A stretch of 64,000 bases of DNA, from NCBI RefSeq assembly GCF_017433805.1, contig NZ_JAFRGN010000036.1, positions 62,001-126,000 on the forward strand. Reading direction: 5' to 3'. The notes under the pieces were generated by a model that ran no database searches, was not told the DNA's origin, and saw only the letters and a list, made by a program, of their open reading frames with translations. This document shows, piece by piece, positions 62,565-64,000 of the stretch. The position numbers and the translations under genes are program-made. Positions within the stretch are counted from its first letter, which is position 1, and every line of letters starts with the position of its first letter. Origin of the DNA: Butyrivibrio sp. (lineage in GTDB: Bacteria > Bacillota > Clostridia > Lachnospirales > Lachnospiraceae).

Positions 62565-63830
62565 TTACTCCTTGTCGTAATCATTAGTTCCAAGCTCAAC
62601 CTCAAGCCCCATCTCAGTAAGGCATCTAAAGAAGTTCAGCATACTCTTATGAGTCTTGTACGGAGAGCACTCACCAAAGGTAAGTCTGTCCTTGTAGGAA
62701 CATACAGTGATCTGCTGGCTTGCAGCAGTCATAAAGGCACTAAAGCCCTGAATATAATCTGCTACCTCTTCAGGCATCTTGATCTGACCAAGGTTTGACA
62801 TGGAACTTGTAATTCCCTTCTTGGCTGTTCTGTCAAAATAGCCAATTCCCAGATCCTTAAGAGGAAGTGGAATCATCTTGATTCCGATATTATGCTCAAG
62901 CGCAGCATAGGAATTCATGGTCTTCTCAATGTTCTCCTGCGAAAGCTTTTCCTTGAAATCCTTGTCTACCTTGTTGATAATACTGCTCATCTGACCGTCG
63001 TACTCAGCAGGATCATAATCAATGTTGATGACGCCAAAGAAATTACGGCTGGTTCCAGACTTAAAGTACTGTCTAAGATTAACAGGAACACTAATAACAA
63101 TATGCTTCTTACTCTGAGCTCTGTTCATTCCCTGAATGATAGCCTTGATATAAACTGCAACACACATAACACCTACTGTTGTGTTGTACTCATGCGCTAT
63201 ATCAAGGAATTTCTTGGCTGATATAGTTCCCTCGATCAGATGTGGCAAAAGATTGTCGTCAATCTCGCCACCTATCTGGTAAGCCTTAACAGAACGCATC
63301 TCTTTGAGCTGTTTTAAGCCCTTTTGCTTACTATAGAAGTCCGTAAAGGCATCTACATTTTTTTCCTCAATAGAAAATTCATCAGTTGGCTTAATATCCG
63401 CATCTATTCCATGTTTGATAACGATGTATCTGGTAAGGAGATTTTTGAAGAACATAAAAGCTCCTGTACCATCAGCCAGAACATGGAACATCTCAAGATT
63501 TATTCTGTTGTTGTAGTAATTAACTCTGTACAAAAGGTTCTTACGACCAGGTATGTACAAAGGCATACAGGCTGGAGTATTCTCTTCCTCAACTATTTCA
63601 CGGAGGTTACTTTCCTCCAGGTAGTACCAGAACAATCCCCTCCTGAGGACACAGTTAAAGATAGGGAATTCTTCTATGATCTCGTCAAGCGCCTGCTGCA
63701 GAATATCCTCATCCACCTGCTCAGTCAGCTGACAAGTCAGTCTGAATACTCTGGTATTTGCACCTTTTGCAGTTGAAGGTACTATCTTGGCTGCATTATC
63801 CAGCTTGTACCAATTGTTGCTGTTTTCCAT
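62565..63830 (-). CDS. Condensation-fold acyltransferase-like protein
   Basis: A 421-residue protein of the chloramphenicol-acetyltransferase / condensation superfamily. The HxxxD motif is in FHVLADGTGAF (about residues 119-128), and an opening such as NTRVFRLTCQLTEQVDEDILQQAL is like alcohol acetyltransferases and PapA proteins. It probably transfers an acyl group to an alcohol or amine. No carrier protein or adenylation gene is nearby. AAAGGA lies 11 nt before the ATG, inside the preceding stop region. Confidence 0.85.
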   Translation of the reverse strand: MENSNNWYKLDNAAKIVPSTAKGANTRVFRLTCQLTEQVDEDILQQALDEIIEEFPIFNCVLRRGLFWYYLEESNLREIVEEENTPACMPLYIPGRKNLLYRVNYYNNRINLEMFHVLADGTGAFMFFKNLLTRYIVIKHGIDADIKPTDEFSIEEKNVDAFTDFYSKQKGLKQLKEMRSVKAYQIGGEIDDNLLPHLIEGTISAKKFLDIAHEYNTTVGVMCVAVYIKAIIQGMNRAQSKKHIVISVPVNLRQYFKSGTSRNFFGVINIDYDPAEYDGQMSSIINKVDKDFKEKLSQENIEKTMNSYAALEHNIGIKMIPLPLKDLGIGYFDRTAKKGITSSMSNLGQIKMPEEVADYIQGFSAFMTAASQQITVCSYKDRLTFGECSPYKTHKSMLNFFRCLTEMGLEVELGTNDYDKE

Positions 63831-63834
63831 TTAG

Positions 63835-64000
63835 TCAGTTTTCCTTTTTCACATTTTCAAGTCGTTCAGTAACAACATCCATTGACCCTCTGCTCATCCT
63901 GTAGATAACATCCTCTAGGGAAATGAATTTCTTGTTCCTGATAAATTTAAGATATTTAGGAGTAAATCTCATCTTGATGCCTTTAGGCTCTATTCCGCTA
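63835..64000 (-). CDS. Partial gene, C-terminal 54 residues, function not identified
   Basis: An open frame runs in from the right edge and stops at a TGA (63835-63837), 4 bp before the acyltransferase start. It ends in a helical, charged tail (MDVVTERLENVKKEN). The protein belongs to the same operon. What lies upstream is outside the window, so its family cannot be judged. Confidence 0.7.
   Translation of the reverse strand, partial: SGIEPKGIKMRFTPKYLKFIRNKKFISLEDVIYRMSRGSMDVVTERLENVKKEN

Overview
The window looks like a chromosomal segment of a low-to-mid GC anaerobic Firmicute of the Lachnospiraceae, most like Butyrivibrio or Pseudobutyrivibrio. The reasons are a secreted GH5 cellulase with a CBM2-like module, a lipoprotein GH10 xylanase, class B type sortases, YesM/YesN control of a sugar ABC transporter, an oxygen-sensitive (4Fe-4S type) two-subunit L-serine dehydratase, a GlpP-regulated anaerobic glycerol pathway, and strong GGAGG-type ribosome binding sites throughout. 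The genus is inference. I see no rRNA, tRNA, transposase, prophage or CRISPR array.

Layout. 1-10.6 kb: a partial serine hydrolase diverges from an MFS transporter, followed by two methyl-accepting chemotaxis proteins, a diguanylate cyclase, a sortase and the cellulase. 10.8-15.0 kb: a three-gene glycan operon (GT2 polyprenyl-phosphate sugar synthase type, FAD oxidoreductase, GT-C membrane glycosyltransferase). 15.0-22.5 kb: a head-to-tail run of sugar-binding lipoprotein, two permeases, sensor kinase, AraC-type response regulator and both serine dehydratase subunits. 22.8-36.1 kb: housekeeping genes (HAD phosphatases, a LysM membrane protein, Rho, a PHP phosphoesterase, Maf, polyphosphate kinase, exopolyphosphatase, PheA, PyrB and PyrI). 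36.4-47.4 kb: a CAP lipoprotein, a second sortase, a CPBP protease overlapping DNA polymerase IV, a large adenosine-deaminase-like protein with a C-terminal Rossmann domain, an RluA pseudouridine synthase, a MATE transporter fused to an RsbW-type kinase domain, and the xylanase. 47.4-55.1 kb: a pyruvate-kinase-like protein without a C domain, a lipoprotein, two intergenic repeat arrays and the five-gene glp operon with its leader hairpin. 55.1-64 kb: a membrane-anchored carboxylesterase, a uracil permease, a 56-aa protein behind an 18-bp palindrome, and a tight operon of a pectinacetylesterase-like enzyme, a zinc-ribbon membrane protein and a condensation-fold acyltransferase.

Together the genes describe a polysaccharide degrader. 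Secreted cellulase and xylanase release sugars, an ABC system under YesMN control and an MFS permease import solutes, and chemotaxis receptors with c-di-GMP signalling steer the cell. Glycerol and serine feed central metabolism.

The items I consider most worth following are the 826-residue deaminase-like protein with an altered active-site Asp pair, the MATE-HATPase fusion, the two periodic arrays at 49.2-49.5 kb (17-nt units, then about 65-nt units with dyad symmetry), a sortase lacking its usual catalytic Arg, and a 29-nt repeat that supplies the end of a coding sequence.
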